From CALFER01 sp964472395 (GTDB taxonomy: Bacteria; CSSED10-310; CALFER01), in contig CAYYMM010000004.1 in NCBI GenBank assembly GCA_964472395.1, positions 38,392-102,391 on the forward strand: 64,000 nt of DNA, in the 5' to 3' direction. The position numbers and the translations under genes are program-made. Positions 7,743 to 15,731 of this stretch are shown piece after piece (position 1 is the first letter of the stretch; every line of letters begins with the position of its first letter). The notes beneath the pieces were generated by a model that saw only the letters and a list, made by a program, of their open reading frames with translations, searched no databases and was not told the origin of the DNA.

Positions 7743-7943
7743 CTATTCCCTGGTCTTGTTTCTGAAGTAATTTTTCAGACTGTTCAAATTAACGAAAATC
7801 GCCTTGTATCCCATATCTAACCTTTCGGCATAAAATGAGAAGACAAGGCGTTTATTGACAGCTTCTTGAATTTCGCTTTCTGGTATTCCGGACGCGATCG
7901 ATGCTTCCCTAATCGGAAGATTCAGAATCAGATTCTTTCTCAC
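7743..7943 (-). CDS. Small hypothetical DNA-binding-like protein
   Basis: A 66-aa protein starting inside the preceding PC4-like gene (35-bp overlap). IREASIASGIPESEIQEAVNK looks like a helix-turn-helix followed by a short beta/arm segment, so a DNA-binding role is possible. No family is assigned with confidence. Confidence 0.5.
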   Translation of the reverse strand: MRKNLILNLPIREASIASGIPESEIQEAVNKRLVFSFYAERLDMGYKAIFVNLNSLKNYFRNKTRE

Positions 7944-8163
7944 TCAATATGCCTCTTGCGCGTTCAATCATCTCTGCAAACTCATTGAGTCTGGACAACT
8001 CAAATCTGATACCTTTTTTCGTGGGTCCGGTGTATGAATCTGTTTCAACATATTCTCGAATATCGACGTATTGGATATTCTGAAAGGTTTTGATTGCGAT
8101 ACGGATATAAGCCCCAGCGCGTTTCTCGAATCGCATCAACTCAATATCGTTTGATTCTGGCAT
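7909..8163 (-). CDS. PC4/Sub1-like single-stranded-DNA-binding protein
   Basis: An 84-aa protein matching the transcriptional coactivator p15/PC4 fold. IRIAIKTFQNIQYVDIREYV is followed by a GPTKKGIRFELSRLNEF segment, the beta-sheet and KKG turn typical of bacterial YdbC/PC4 proteins that bind ssDNA. The chosen ATG has GAGGGG at suitable spacing, whereas a GTG 6 nt upstream is too close to it. The acidic Ser/Glu tail is typical of ssDNA binders. It sits between the AlpA-like regulator and the replication gene, so a replication or recombination role for the element is likely. Confidence 0.7.
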   Translation of the reverse strand: MPESNDIELMRFEKRAGAYIRIAIKTFQNIQYVDIREYVETDSYTGPTKKGIRFELSRLNEFAEMIERARGILSEKESDSESSD

Positions 8164-8188
8164 AATCACGCCCCCCTCAAGACAATGT

Positions 8189-8389
8189 TCAGACTGATAC
8201 AGTCTGCTTGTTCTGTTTATGTTCTTCGATGTATCGGTTTATGTCTTCAATATCGTATCGAACCGCCCGCCCCATCTTAACTACAGGAATCGGAAGCGTC
8301 TTCCGGCATGCCCCCACAGCAAGCGTCCCCGCCGTGGTTGCGAGATACTCCGCTGCTTCTTCTCTTGTCAAAAGCCTTTTGTTTGTCAT
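8189..8389 (-). CDS. AlpA/excisionase-type regulator
   Basis: A 66-aa single-domain HTH protein: LLTREEAAEYLATTAGTLA, then VVKMGRAVRYDIEDINRYIE with the conserved basic wing. This is the AlpA/excisionase (HTH_17) family. In P4-like and Gram-negative satellites AlpA activates excision and element genes. It has a strong GGAGGT ribosome-binding site, which lies in an inverted repeat that could hide it. It follows the 239-aa gene and precedes the PC4-like and rep genes on the same strand. Confidence 0.8.
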   Translation of the reverse strand: MTNKRLLTREEAAEYLATTAGTLAVGACRKTLPIPVVKMGRAVRYDIEDINRYIEEHKQNKQTVSV

Positions 8390-8390
8390 G

Positions 8391-8438
8391 TATTACCTCC
8401 TGTTTCTGAGTGCTTATCCGCACTATCAAGAGGTAATA
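8391..8438 (-). promoter_or_regulatory. Leader dyad sequestering the AlpA-like gene's ribosome-binding site
   Basis: TATTACCTC (8391-8399) and GAGGTAATA (8430-8438) form a perfect 9-bp inverted repeat. On the minus-strand RNA the 3' arm contains the Shine-Dalgarno sequence one base from the AUG. A second 5-bp stem (8409-8413 with 8420-8424) nests inside. Folded, the leader would block translation. The dyad could instead, or also, be a protein operator. Confidence 0.5.
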
Positions 8439-8473
8439 TAATTCTTAGAAATTAACCCCGCTCACGAGCCAGG

Positions 8474-9193
8474 TTAAACCTTTTTATACAGCCTCACCCA
8501 TTTCATTAAATCGCGAGTTATCATCTTTTGAGAGTATGGTAGTTTGTGGCTATTCCGCATAATGAATTCACTTATTTTTATGTTTGGATTTTTCTTCCTT
8601 GCTTCTTCCCAAGCGTTTACACAGAGAAGCTGCTTCTCGGTCGCAACAACTTTTCTTTCCTGATTGCTCTTTTGTCTGTTTATCTCGCCTTTTTTTAAGT
8701 TCCTTTTCTGCTTGGTCCCGCTGACTATCTCTTTACTATGAAGACTTATGAATAGCAGCATGATGTTTCTTAAGGCAATATAACTGACACCTGTTGATCC
8801 TTTGATATCATCATACAATCCTTTTATTTCTTCACGAGATAACTGATGTTTCTTTAACTCAATCTCGAATCTCTTATCAATTTCAGAAATCATCCTTCTC
8901 ATTTCATTCAAAACCATGAAATTAAAAACTACTTCTTTGCCGAGATTATCTAATCCCAAATCCTTACATTTAGATTCAAGGGATTCACGGTTCATTCCCT
9001 CGCAAAAAACATCTGCAATATGAAAGGTTTTTTTCAACATTTCGATATCATCATTCAAATATTCAATCCATTCACCATAATTTTCACTTTTACATGCTTC
9101 GTCTTTTTGATCATAAAACGTGATAGATCCGGTTAAAACTTCATCTGATCCTGGAAGATTTAAAAAGAATTTAGTTCTTTTCTTGTCCACCAT
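8474..9193 (-). CDS. Hypothetical 239-aa protein beside the integrase
   Basis: Not recognised. A soluble, helical, Lys/Glu-rich protein whose C-terminal third (EKQLLCVNAWEEARKKNPN through the SQKMITRDLMKWVRLYKKV tail) looks like a DNA-binding helical unit. Its start overlaps the end of the integrase by 23 bp, so the two are co-expressed. AAGGAAGG is the likely ribosome-binding site. It could be an integration accessory factor or a regulator. Confidence 0.55.
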   Translation of the reverse strand: MVDKKRTKFFLNLPGSDEVLTGSITFYDQKDEACKSENYGEWIEYLNDDIEMLKKTFHIADVFCEGMNRESLESKCKDLGLDNLGKEVVFNFMVLNEMRRMISEIDKRFEIELKKHQLSREEIKGLYDDIKGSTGVSYIALRNIMLLFISLHSKEIVSGTKQKRNLKKGEINRQKSNQERKVVATEKQLLCVNAWEEARKKNPNIKISEFIMRNSHKLPYSQKMITRDLMKWVRLYKKV

Positions 9194-10364
9194 TTCCGGA
9201 CCCTTCCTTCATTCCCTTGATTGCCTTGTTCACGCTTGCCCGTACAGGATCTAAATTTAACCTTGCATAAATCGCAGTAGTATTCTGATTCTTGTGTCCT
9301 AAACTCTTTCCAATCACTGGTAAACTTGCACCCATCGCGGCTTGCCAACTTCCTAAAGTTCGTCTTAAATCGTGGATTCTCAAATCTTCAATTCCGGCCC
9401 TTTTCAATAACTCACTCCATGCTTTTTTAGGTTCCGTAAGGTGTCCTGTTTTGCTTCTTGAAGGGAACACGAAAGGCGATTTTCCTTCACTTGCTTCTTT
9501 TCGTTTTCTCAGTATCTCAATAGCCTCTTCTGACAAGATAACTCTCATCAGATCACCGCTCTTCGATTCACTGCCTTGAATAGTCCACACACCCGAGTCA
9601 AGATCTAAGTCACACCATTTCATTGATTGAACATTGCCGCGCCTGGCACCCGTAAAAAGAGACAAACTGAAAAAGTCTCTCATGTTTGGTTCTGTACAAG
9701 GTGCCGATAATGCCTCAAAGAATCTTCTCAACTCATCGGCACTCATAAAGCGTTCTCTGCTTTTTTCTCTGAACATCTGAACACCCGCACCCGGATTCAT
9801 GCCCTCGAAGTAACCGCGTTTTATTCCAAAACTAAAAACTGATTTCAATAACGCGAGCGACCTATTAGCTATACCGTTACCTGATTCGTTCCCGATCTTT
9901 ACATGCAACCTTCCAACCATATCAGAATTGATTTCTTTAACTTGCTTACGACCCAAGGAAGAAAGGTGATTCTTATAGTTTAACTCATCCCATTTACTGC
10001 TTTTCTTTTTCGGTTTCGAGTGTAGAACCATGAACAGATTGAACAGTGCTTTGAATGTTATTCCTTTATTTGATTTCTTTTCGGTTGGATCATCACCCCT
10101 GGCATAATCACCCGACAACTCAGCACACCTCACACGCGCCTGATAAACCGTCATTTCTGGAAAGGTATCTAACTTAATCCATCGAACACGCCCTTCGAAT
10201 TTGCGAACATAGTAGAAGGTTTTCCGGCCCGTCCTGGAAACTCTGATTCTTAAAAACCGGTTTTCAGTATCCTTATAATCCATGTATCTAACTTTCGGGA
10301 TATCAACCATCTCTAAAAACTTCTTTGTAAAGTTAACCGATTCAACCTCTTTTTTCTCTCTCAT
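9171..10364 (-). CDS. int: Tyrosine integrase of the element
   Basis: A 397-aa P4-type tyrosine recombinase. The N-terminal arm-binding domain (about 1-100) is followed by a core-binding domain (about 100-205) and a catalytic domain. All active-site residues are visible: Arg241 (FTGARRGN), Lys268, His331 and Arg334 (HDLRRT), His357 (LGHKN) and the Tyr366 nucleophile (AIYARL). Length is normal for the family and the gene is intact. It lies next to the tRNA-side att and is transcribed away from it, as usual. It would cut within the 61-bp tRNA-Arg repeat. Confidence 0.95.
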   Translation of the reverse strand: MREKKEVESVNFTKKFLEMVDIPKVRYMDYKDTENRFLRIRVSRTGRKTFYYVRKFEGRVRWIKLDTFPEMTVYQARVRCAELSGDYARGDDPTEKKSNKGITFKALFNLFMVLHSKPKKKSSKWDELNYKNHLSSLGRKQVKEINSDMVGRLHVKIGNESGNGIANRSLALLKSVFSFGIKRGYFEGMNPGAGVQMFREKSRERFMSADELRRFFEALSAPCTEPNMRDFFSLSLFTGARRGNVQSMKWCDLDLDSGVWTIQGSESKSGDLMRVILSEEAIEILRKRKEASEGKSPFVFPSRSKTGHLTEPKKAWSELLKRAGIEDLRIHDLRRTLGSWQAAMGASLPVIGKSLGHKNQNTTAIYARLNLDPVRASVNKAIKGMKEGSGNGGQEKN

Positions 10365-10385
10365 TTCTGCCTTGCCTCTCGATTC

Positions 10386-10406
10386 TATCTAACCTATATC
10401 TAACCT
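10386..10406. promoter_or_regulatory. Probable arm-type integrase-binding site (right)
   Basis: 21 bp identical to 1341-1361, same orientation, containing two ATCTAACCT repeats. It lies between the integrase start and the att core. Binding here could also autoregulate int. A partial inverted copy (TAGGTTAA) occurs near 10439. Confidence 0.6.
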
Positions 10407-10509
10407 CGTGCGTTAAATTCAGTTAAATTCAATTATATTAGGTTAACATTGAGAGCGCAATAGAACACGCAACAAAGCATTGAAAAGCCTTATTTTTCGT
10501 GGGTTTATG

Positions 10510-10570
10510 TTGATTTTATTGAATGCACCCAGCAAGGCTCGAACTTGCGACCTTTGGATTCGTAGTCCAA
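10510..10570. repeat. tRNA-proximal attachment site (att), 61 bp
   Basis: The second copy of the 61-bp direct repeat. It overlaps nucleotides 28-74 of the intact tRNA-Arg gene and 14 nt beyond it. Integration therefore rebuilt a complete tRNA here and left a fragment at the other end. Confidence 0.92.
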
Positions 10571-10597
10571 CGCTCTATCCAACTGAGCTATGGGTGC
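10524..10597 (-). tRNA. tRNA-Arg (anticodon ACG)
   Basis: A 74-nt cloverleaf: acceptor GCACCCA pairing with TGGGTGC, D arm GCTC/GAGC, anticodon arm TTGGA-CTACGAA-TCCAA with anticodon ACG (A34 normally edited to inosine), and T arm with GTTCGAGC. Discriminator is A and CCA is not encoded. It is last of three tandem tRNA genes and the integration target of the element. Confidence 0.95.
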
Positions 10598-10609
10598 TCG
10601 CAATCCCAG

Positions 10610-10700
10610 CGGAGAGGGTGGGAGTCGAACCCACGGTACAGGTTTAAGCCCATACGACGGTTTAGCAAACCGCTCCCTTCGGCCACTCGGGCACCTCTCC
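10610..10700 (-). tRNA. tRNA-Ser (anticodon GCT)
   Basis: A 91-nt class II tRNA with a long variable arm. The acceptor is GGAGAGG/CCTCTCC with discriminator G. The anticodon loop TTGCTAA gives GCU, reading AGC/AGU. CCA is not encoded. It lies 12 bp from tRNA-Arg and 11 bp from the next tRNA-Ser, probably one transcript. Confidence 0.95.
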
Positions 10701-10711
10701 CAAACCATTGG

Positions 10712-10798
10712 CGGAGGGAGTAGGATTCGAACCCACGGAGCACGTTAGCGCTCTGCGGTTTTCAAGACCGCCGCCTTCGACCTCTCGGCCATCCCTCC
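10712..10798 (-). tRNA. tRNA-Ser (anticodon TGA)
   Basis: An 87-nt class II tRNA with acceptor GGAGGGA/TCCCTCC, discriminator G, anticodon loop CTTGAAA (UGA) and an extended variable arm. It is first in the Ser-Ser-Arg tRNA operon. Confidence 0.95.
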
Positions 10799-10893
10799 AA
10801 ACCCGCTCACCATGCCCCAGCCACGGGACATCGAAAGCGGAAAGAGCTTATATCGGGACGAGGGATCTTGTCAATCACTATTTATGGGTCCGT

Positions 10894-10917
10894 ACGGGCG
10901 TTTCGCGAAACGCCCGT
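10894..10917. repeat. 24-bp perfect palindrome containing GGGCGTTTCGCGAAACGCCC
   Basis: A perfect palindrome between the tRNA genes and the YkgJ-type gene, followed by a diverged half copy (AACGCGAAGCGCCCC) and another CTTCGCGAAACCCCC. The same core occurs in the 30-bp palindrome at 12494-12523, so the two bracket the YkgJ and phosphoesterase genes. It resembles a REP-like extragenic palindrome. Confidence 0.75.
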
Positions 10918-10961
10918 TCCAACGCGAAGCGCCCCTCTCCCCTTCGCGAAACCCCCATATC

Positions 10962-11498
10962 ATGTTATTATCAATCCCCATGATCGATCCCCCCCTCCTC
11001 CGCCTCATCAAACGTATCGCCCGCACGCGCTACACCATCGATCTCGCCGTCACCCGCGCCATCCTCACCCTCAAACGCGAACCCCGCTTCCTCCTCAAAG
11101 GCCAATGCGTCGCCTGCGGCCGCTGCTGCGAAACCCCCTCGATCCACATGAACCTCCTCACCCGCCTCCTGCCCTCCGCCCGATCGATCACCCTCGCATG
11201 GCACCGCCTGGTCAACGGATTCGAATTCCTCGCGGAAGACCGCTCCGCCTCCATCTTCATATTCACCTGCACCCACTTCGACCCGGTCACCCGCCGCTGC
11301 GACTCCTATAACTCCCGCCCCGGCCTGTGCCGCGACTACCCCCGTAACCTCCTGTACTCCATCCACCCGGAGTTTTTCCCGGAATGCGGCTTCCGACCGG
11401 TCGATCGAAACGCCGACCGCTTCAAAGCCATCCTCGAAAACCAGAACCTGACCCCCGATACACTCGATACACTCAAAAAAAATTTGCACCTGGAATAA
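10962..11498 (+). CDS. YkgJ-type cysteine-cluster protein (putative Fe/Zn chelating)
   Basis: A 178-aa protein of the YkgJ / CxxCxxCC family (PF03692). The cluster CVACGRCC is near residue 50 and a second set of cysteines follows (CTHFDPVTRRC, then RPGLCRDYP), the usual arrangement for binding an iron-sulfur or zinc centre. The substrate is unknown in the family. Start is the ATG at 10962 or the ATG 18 nt later, because farther upstream the frame runs through the palindrome. It is followed 114 bp later by the phosphoesterase gene on the same strand. Confidence 0.8.
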   Translation: MLLSIPMIDPPLLRLIKRIARTRYTIDLAVTRAILTLKREPRFLLKGQCVACGRCCETPSIHMNLLTRLLPSARSITLAWHRLVNGFEFLAEDRSASIFIFTCTHFDPVTRRCDSYNSRPGLCRDYPRNLLYSIHPEFFPECGFRPVDRNADRFKAILENQNLTPDTLDTLKKNLHLE

Positions 11499-11612
11499 AC
11501 CTATCAGCCTATGGACTTCTCAACGGATTTTTCGTCTAATCACTCCATCCCGTCACCCCGCCGGTCTGTGAGGTCCTGCGGTTCGACGCTCATCGACCCT
11601 GGAGTTTGTGCC

Positions 11613-12491
11613 ATGCGCCCCTGGCTCTTCGTTTCGGATCTGCACGGCAAACCGTCACGCTTCAAGTCGCTTCTCTCGGCAATCCGCCTCCAACTCCCCG
11701 AGGCTGTCCTGATCGCCGGCGACATCCTCCCCCACCTCTTCACCTCTCTCGCGGACGCCGGGATCTCCTCACCCCACAACGACTTTCTCGCCGACTTCAT
11801 CATCCCGGAACTCGATGCCCTCCGAGTAAACCTCGATGCCGATTACCCCGCCATCTTCCTGATTCTCGGAAACGATGACCCCCGCATCGAAGAACCCGGC
11901 ATTCTCGACGCCGCACACACGGGCCTTTTCACCTACTGCCACTACCGCATCACGGATTTCAAAGGCTACCGGATTCTCGGCTACTCCTACGTCCCCCCCA
12001 CCCCGTTCCTCCTGAAAGACTGGGAACGCTACGATGTCTCGGCCTACGTCGATCCCGGTTGCATTCCGCCGGACGCGGGCCGCCGATCCGCTCCCATTCC
12101 CGATGAGGAGTCCCAGACCACGACGATTCGGGAAGATCTCGACTGCCTCACGACCAATCTCGATCCCGCGCGCACGATCTGTCTGTTCCACTCGCCACCT
12201 TACCAGACACTGCTCGACCGGGCCGCGCTCGACGGCAAGTTCATCGATCACGTCCCCCTGGATGTTCATATCGGCAGCATCGCGATCCGGCGATACATCG
12301 AATCCCGCCAGCCACACCTCACACTCCACGGCCATGTCCATGAATCCACCCGCCTCACGGGCCACTGGAAAGAACGTATCGGCGGCACCTGGTGCTTCCA
12401 AGGCGCTCATGACGGCCCGGAACTGTCCATCATCCGGTTCCTTCCGTCCGATCCGGAGGCGGCCGAGTGTGTGTTGATTCCTGAAGGGTAG
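11613..12491 (+). CDS. Calcineurin-like metallophosphoesterase
   Basis: A 292-aa protein with every metal-binding motif of the family in order: D-x-H in VSDLHGK (near 9), GD in IAGDIL, GND in LILGNDDPR, a His in LFHSPP, and the C-terminal GHVH in LHGHVHES. It is cytoplasmic, with no signal peptide. The chosen start gives the motif-bearing N-terminus MRPWLFVSDLH, while an in-frame ATG 102 nt upstream would add a non-conserved extension. The substrate is unknown. Confidence 0.85.
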   Translation: MRPWLFVSDLHGKPSRFKSLLSAIRLQLPEAVLIAGDILPHLFTSLADAGISSPHNDFLADFIIPELDALRVNLDADYPAIFLILGNDDPRIEEPGILDAAHTGLFTYCHYRITDFKGYRILGYSYVPPTPFLLKDWERYDVSAYVDPGCIPPDAGRRSAPIPDEESQTTTIREDLDCLTTNLDPARTICLFHSPPYQTLLDRAALDGKFIDHVPLDVHIGSIAIRRYIESRQPHLTLHGHVHESTRLTGHWKERIGGTWCFQGAHDGPELSIIRFLPSDPEAAECVLIPEG

Positions 12492-12493
12492 AA

Positions 12494-12523
12494 TGTTGGG
12501 GCGTTTCGCGAAACGCCCCAACA
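12494..12523. terminator. 30-bp perfect palindrome between convergent genes
   Basis: A perfect 30-bp palindrome with core GGGGCGTTTCGCGAAACGCCCC starts 3 bp after the phosphoesterase stop, 26 bp before the stop of the convergent gene. A half copy (CGCGAAACGCCCC) follows. Its position suggests a bidirectional terminator, although U-tracts are absent. It shares its core with 10894-10917. Confidence 0.65.
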
Positions 12524-12548
12524 CCCCCTACGCGAAACGCCCCTTACG

Positions 12549-15500
12549 CTATCGCCGCGGTTTACCGACTACCAACGGTTTGGCCGGATCGGTCACAGCA
12601 CCGATCTTCACGGCATAACTTGTCTTTCTCCGGATATCGTCATCGGTCACGATATGCACATCGAGCAACCCGTCGACATTGTACCCCGACCGCAGATAGT
12701 TCATCTCGGCCAGACAATGGCTCCATCCATCCAGCCAAATCAGGAGTTGATCTCGCTGCGCATCGGTCCCGTCAAAATGCACCAGCAGGTCGATGTCGCT
12801 TCCCGGGCCTGCCGTCGCGTTTTTCGTACTGCCGAAGATATACATCGCTTTGACGCCGAATTTCGTCGGATCCGTGTTTGCAGCAATCTGCTCGGCCATC
12901 CGCAACCGCCACGTCCAGTAATCCTCGGGAGCCTGATCCGCTACTTGAAGCCGCTCCGCCGATACCTCCGTCGTCGCTGAAGGCTGACCGAGATACCCGA
13001 TCGCCTCACCCAGATCACCGTTCATCAGAACCTTCAACACGAGACCTTCCATGACGCGCGGTACGTCAATCACCCGCACGGCATCACCCAACTGAGCAAA
13101 CTCAGGAGCAATTTCCGGGAAGATACTCGGCATCCGCGTCAGGAATCGCTCGTTGAAGACAACACCCTCATCATCCGGATACAGCGGCAGATATCGGATC
13201 GACGCCTCGACCAGATCCTGGAAGAAATGCGTGCCGAACGACAATTCCGGCACATAGTTTCCCTTCTTCCGGGCAATCTCGATCAGTACGGATGTATTGT
13301 TGAAATCGGAGTATGTGACACTGACCCCGAGTTTGATATCGCCGCGACTGCCCCACCGTCCCGGACCCATCAGAATGAACTGCCGCTTCGGAAGGATCTT
13401 GTTGAGGCGTGCCACGGCACGTCCGATGTTGCGCAGTTCGTCGAGATCCGAGATTTCGCTGTATTTCTGAGGATCGACATACACGATATGCGTGACATCG
13501 GGTACTTTTCCGTTCGAAATGTACTTTGTCGCCGTGAACAGAATCCGGTCGGTCGCAATGTCTTTCGGGATCGGAACAGCCACCGTGCCATGCGCATAAC
13601 TCTGAGGTCGGCATTGCAACAGATAGAAATACTTACCGTCGGAGGCAAACTCCAGATCAACCGGATACTGGAGTTTCTCCTGCAGATGTTTGATGATCGT
13701 GTGTAACTGGTTGACGAACCGGGTGCCCGCAATCAATCCGTCGAAGGTTACAATCATATCGTCCTGCTGGAAGTTGATCCCCATCCCGCTGGGTCGATGC
13801 ACCCGTCCTTCCTCGTGGATCGACACGATTTTTTCGACATTCGGGTATTCGTTTCCATGCTCCCGGAGCAAATCCACAATACCGACTGTCTCGAACGTGT
13901 TCGTCTTCATGTTGATCACGTCGATCTTCTGCGGCGAATACCGAACCATTTCCTCGACGGTTTGATTGACCCGGAGTCCCGGCTGGCCGGGGGCCAGCAG
14001 AATCGGGTAGTCGTCGCTGACGCGATCGACGGCTCGGGTGCCGAGGCCCGGGACGAGCCGGATCAGGCCGTCGTCACGCTTGATCCTCGGCGACCATCTG
14101 AATTCATTATTGCTGAACGCCACACCCGCGAACGTCGGAAGAAAGTAATCACCGATCCTTTTACCGACCACTTCCTGGATCATAATGCCCATTTCCTCGT
14201 GGAAATCGAGCAATCCGCGTTCGGCCCGATACTGGATCGGATCGGGACCGAATACCGACGCATAAACCTCGGCGATCGCATCCATCAGTGCATCCAGTCG
14301 TTCCATTTTGGTCCCTTGATTGGCGACGAACAGCGATTTGTATTTGCCTGAAAATGCCGTTCCGAGGCTGTCTTCTAGCAAACTCGAACTGCGCACGACC
14401 AGCGGACGGTCTTCGAAGTCGTCGAGAGCCATCGAGAGCCCCTTAACGATTTCCGGCGGGAAATGGGAATTTTTAAAAACCTGGATGATCTGGGGGTATT
14501 CGAGTCTGACCTGGTCGATCTCCTTGTACTTCTGCTCGATCACCTCCTCCAGATTGTTGTAATGCATGAAGTTGATGATCCCGTCCGATGTGATGTACCA
14601 CGTTTTAGGCACCCTGAGATTGCTCAGGATCTCGGCATGCTCGGTGGCTTTCTGCAGCACGCGCGATGCCAGAAACAGACCGGCGCTCTTGCCGCCAAGC
14701 TTTCCATGGCTGTCGGAGGGGTGGATGATGCGATGCACGAGATCGAAAAAGTCGTTGACTTCGATGTAGCGCTTCGCCGTGTTGATGAAATCGAGCCGAT
14801 CGAAGAAGAAACGGCGGATGAGCGCAACATTGAGGCCAATCTTGGTGGAGGGGGCGAGTTCCGGTTCGTGGTAATGGTAACGCGTCAGGGCCTCGACGAT
14901 TTCGGACAGCGACGACGAAAAGCTCTCGGCTGCCTTGACGAGAAAACTGGATTTATCCTCCTGCACCCACTTCTGAATGTAACTCAGAATATCCGAATCA
15001 CTCAGATACTGCTCGGCAATCCGGAAAATCTCGTTGCTCAACGCCATGATGTTTTCCATCGTTTTGCGTTGACTGGGCCGGTTCTGGTCCTCGCTCAACT
15101 CGCCACGCCGCCCTCGTGAATGCTCTTCGCCAAACGCCACCAGCAACTGCGCGGCTTCCTCGATGCCGCTCCAACAGAGATGATTGGCCATTTTGCGCGA
15201 CACAAGCATGAACAGGTTCTGATCCGTCGAGCGCAGCAGGTTCAAAATGACTCGCCATTCACCTCGGCTTCGTTTTGCGAGATCCTGCTTCGAGGATTCA
15301 AACTCACGATAAACTTCCCGCTGCCTGCGGTGGAAAATCGTATGACTGATCCGTTCAGCGATCGTCGTGATCAGTCGGCGTTCCTCTTTGAGAAACGGGC
15401 CTTCGGCTTCATTCGGAAGCTCGCGGGTATAAAACACTTCTATCGAGCCGATCGGCTTCTCAAGCACCACCAACTCAGCCTTCTGCACCCACTCGGTCTG

Positions 15501-15731
15501 CAAAAAATCATCCGAAGTGAAGACGTAGTCCAGATACTGGATCCGGATGCGCGCCAACTCCGGATACTGATACCCGTGCGGAATGATACCCGTGATTTTC
15601 ACGAAAATATCTTCAAGCGGCGCATCGGAACAACTGAGCGCTTCTTCGATTTCGTAGAGACAGTTGAGTTCCTTCGCGCGCTCCCTGAGTTCCCGAATGA
15701 TATCGTCGAACGGTTGTGCCTGGATGTTCAT
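12549..15731 (-). CDS. GAF-like / PPDK-type ATP-grasp / nucleotidyltransferase fusion protein
   Basis: A 1060-aa protein in four parts. Residues about 10-140 look GAF-like (sensor). A helical linker follows. A PEP synthase/PPDK N-terminal ATP-grasp domain spans about 335-712, with GKLGGKSAGLFLA near 345, VRSSSLLEDSLGTAFSGKY near 446 and the closing LQCRPQS near 705. Next is a conserved extension with GPGRWGS (near 789) and SFGTHFFQDL (near 831). A C-terminal polymerase-beta-type nucleotidyltransferase motif lies near 967 (GSTKNATAGPGSDIDLL). The phosphohistidine swivelling domain and PEP TIM barrel of true PEP synthase are absent, so it cannot be an ordinary PEP synthase. Its start overlaps the stop of the next upstream gene by 4 bp. 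I infer a nucleotide- or phosphate-transfer signalling role. Confidence 0.7.
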   Translation of the reverse strand: MNIQAQPFDDIIRELRERAKELNCLYEIEEALSCSDAPLEDIFVKITGIIPHGYQYPELARIRIQYLDYVFTSDDFLQTEWVQKAELVVLEKPIGSIEVFYTRELPNEAEGPFLKEERRLITTIAERISHTIFHRRQREVYREFESSKQDLAKRSRGEWRVILNLLRSTDQNLFMLVSRKMANHLCWSGIEEAAQLLVAFGEEHSRGRRGELSEDQNRPSQRKTMENIMALSNEIFRIAEQYLSDSDILSYIQKWVQEDKSSFLVKAAESFSSSLSEIVEALTRYHYHEPELAPSTKIGLNVALIRRFFFDRLDFINTAKRYIEVNDFFDLVHRIIHPSDSHGKLGGKSAGLFLASRVLQKATEHAEILSNLRVPKTWYITSDGIINFMHYNNLEEVIEQKYKEIDQVRLEYPQIIQVFKNSHFPPEIVKGLSMALDDFEDRPLVVRSSSLLEDSLGTAFSGKYKSLFVANQGTKMERLDALMDAIAEVYASVFGPDPIQYRAERGLLDFHEEMGIMIQEVVGKRIGDYFLPTFAGVAFSNNEFRWSPRIKRDDGLIRLVPGLGTRAVDRVSDDYPILLAPGQPGLRVNQTVEEMVRYSPQKIDVINMKTNTFETVGIVDLLREHGNEYPNVEKIVSIHEEGRVHRPSGMGINFQQDDMIVTFDGLIAGTRFVNQLHTIIKHLQEKLQYPVDLEFASDGKYFYLLQCRPQSYAHGTVAVPIPKDIATDRILFTATKYISNGKVPDVTHIVYVDPQKYSEISDLDELRNIGRAVARLNKILPKRQFILMGPGRWGSRGDIKLGVSVTYSDFNNTSVLIEIARKKGNYVPELSFGTHFFQDLVEASIRYLPLYPDDEGVVFNERFLTRMPSIFPEIAPEFAQLGDAVRVIDVPRVMEGLVLKVLMNGDLGEAIGYLGQPSATTEVSAERLQVADQAPEDYWTWRLRMAEQIAANTDPTKFGVKAMYIFGSTKNATAGPGSDIDLLVHFDGTDAQRDQLLIWLDGWSHCLAEMNYLRSGYNVDGLLDVHIVTDDDIRRKTSYAVKIGAVTDPAKPLVVGKPRR

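Larger units (their letters stand above)
1223..10570. mobile_element. Integrated phage-satellite-like element (PICI-like) in tRNA-Arg
   Basis: The element is bounded by 61-bp direct repeats, one of which is the 3' part of tRNA-Arg, and one excisable unit would be 9287 bp. It is clearly more AT-rich than the flanking chromosome. Reading inward from the tRNA: tyrosine integrase, a 239-aa unknown, an AlpA-like HTH, a PC4-like ssDNA-binding protein, a DUF4373-type replication protein, small proteins and a small-terminase-like protein. Further in are a plus-strand 155-aa protein, a repeat/gap region, a three-gene cargo set, and a second excisionase-like HTH near the far end. No structural, portal, large-terminase or lysis genes are seen. 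PICI-type satellites typically carry int, alpA, rep and terS, so satellite is my inference. A replication-competent integrative element that does not parasitise a phage is the alternative. Confidence 0.75.

Noticed and set aside
1223..10570. Complete prophage
   Set aside because: No large terminase, portal, capsid, tail or lysis genes, and about 9 kb is too small.
10971..11489. Minus-strand frame opposite the YkgJ-type gene
   Set aside because: Gly/Val/Glu-biased composition typical of antisense frames; the plus strand has the cysteine cluster.
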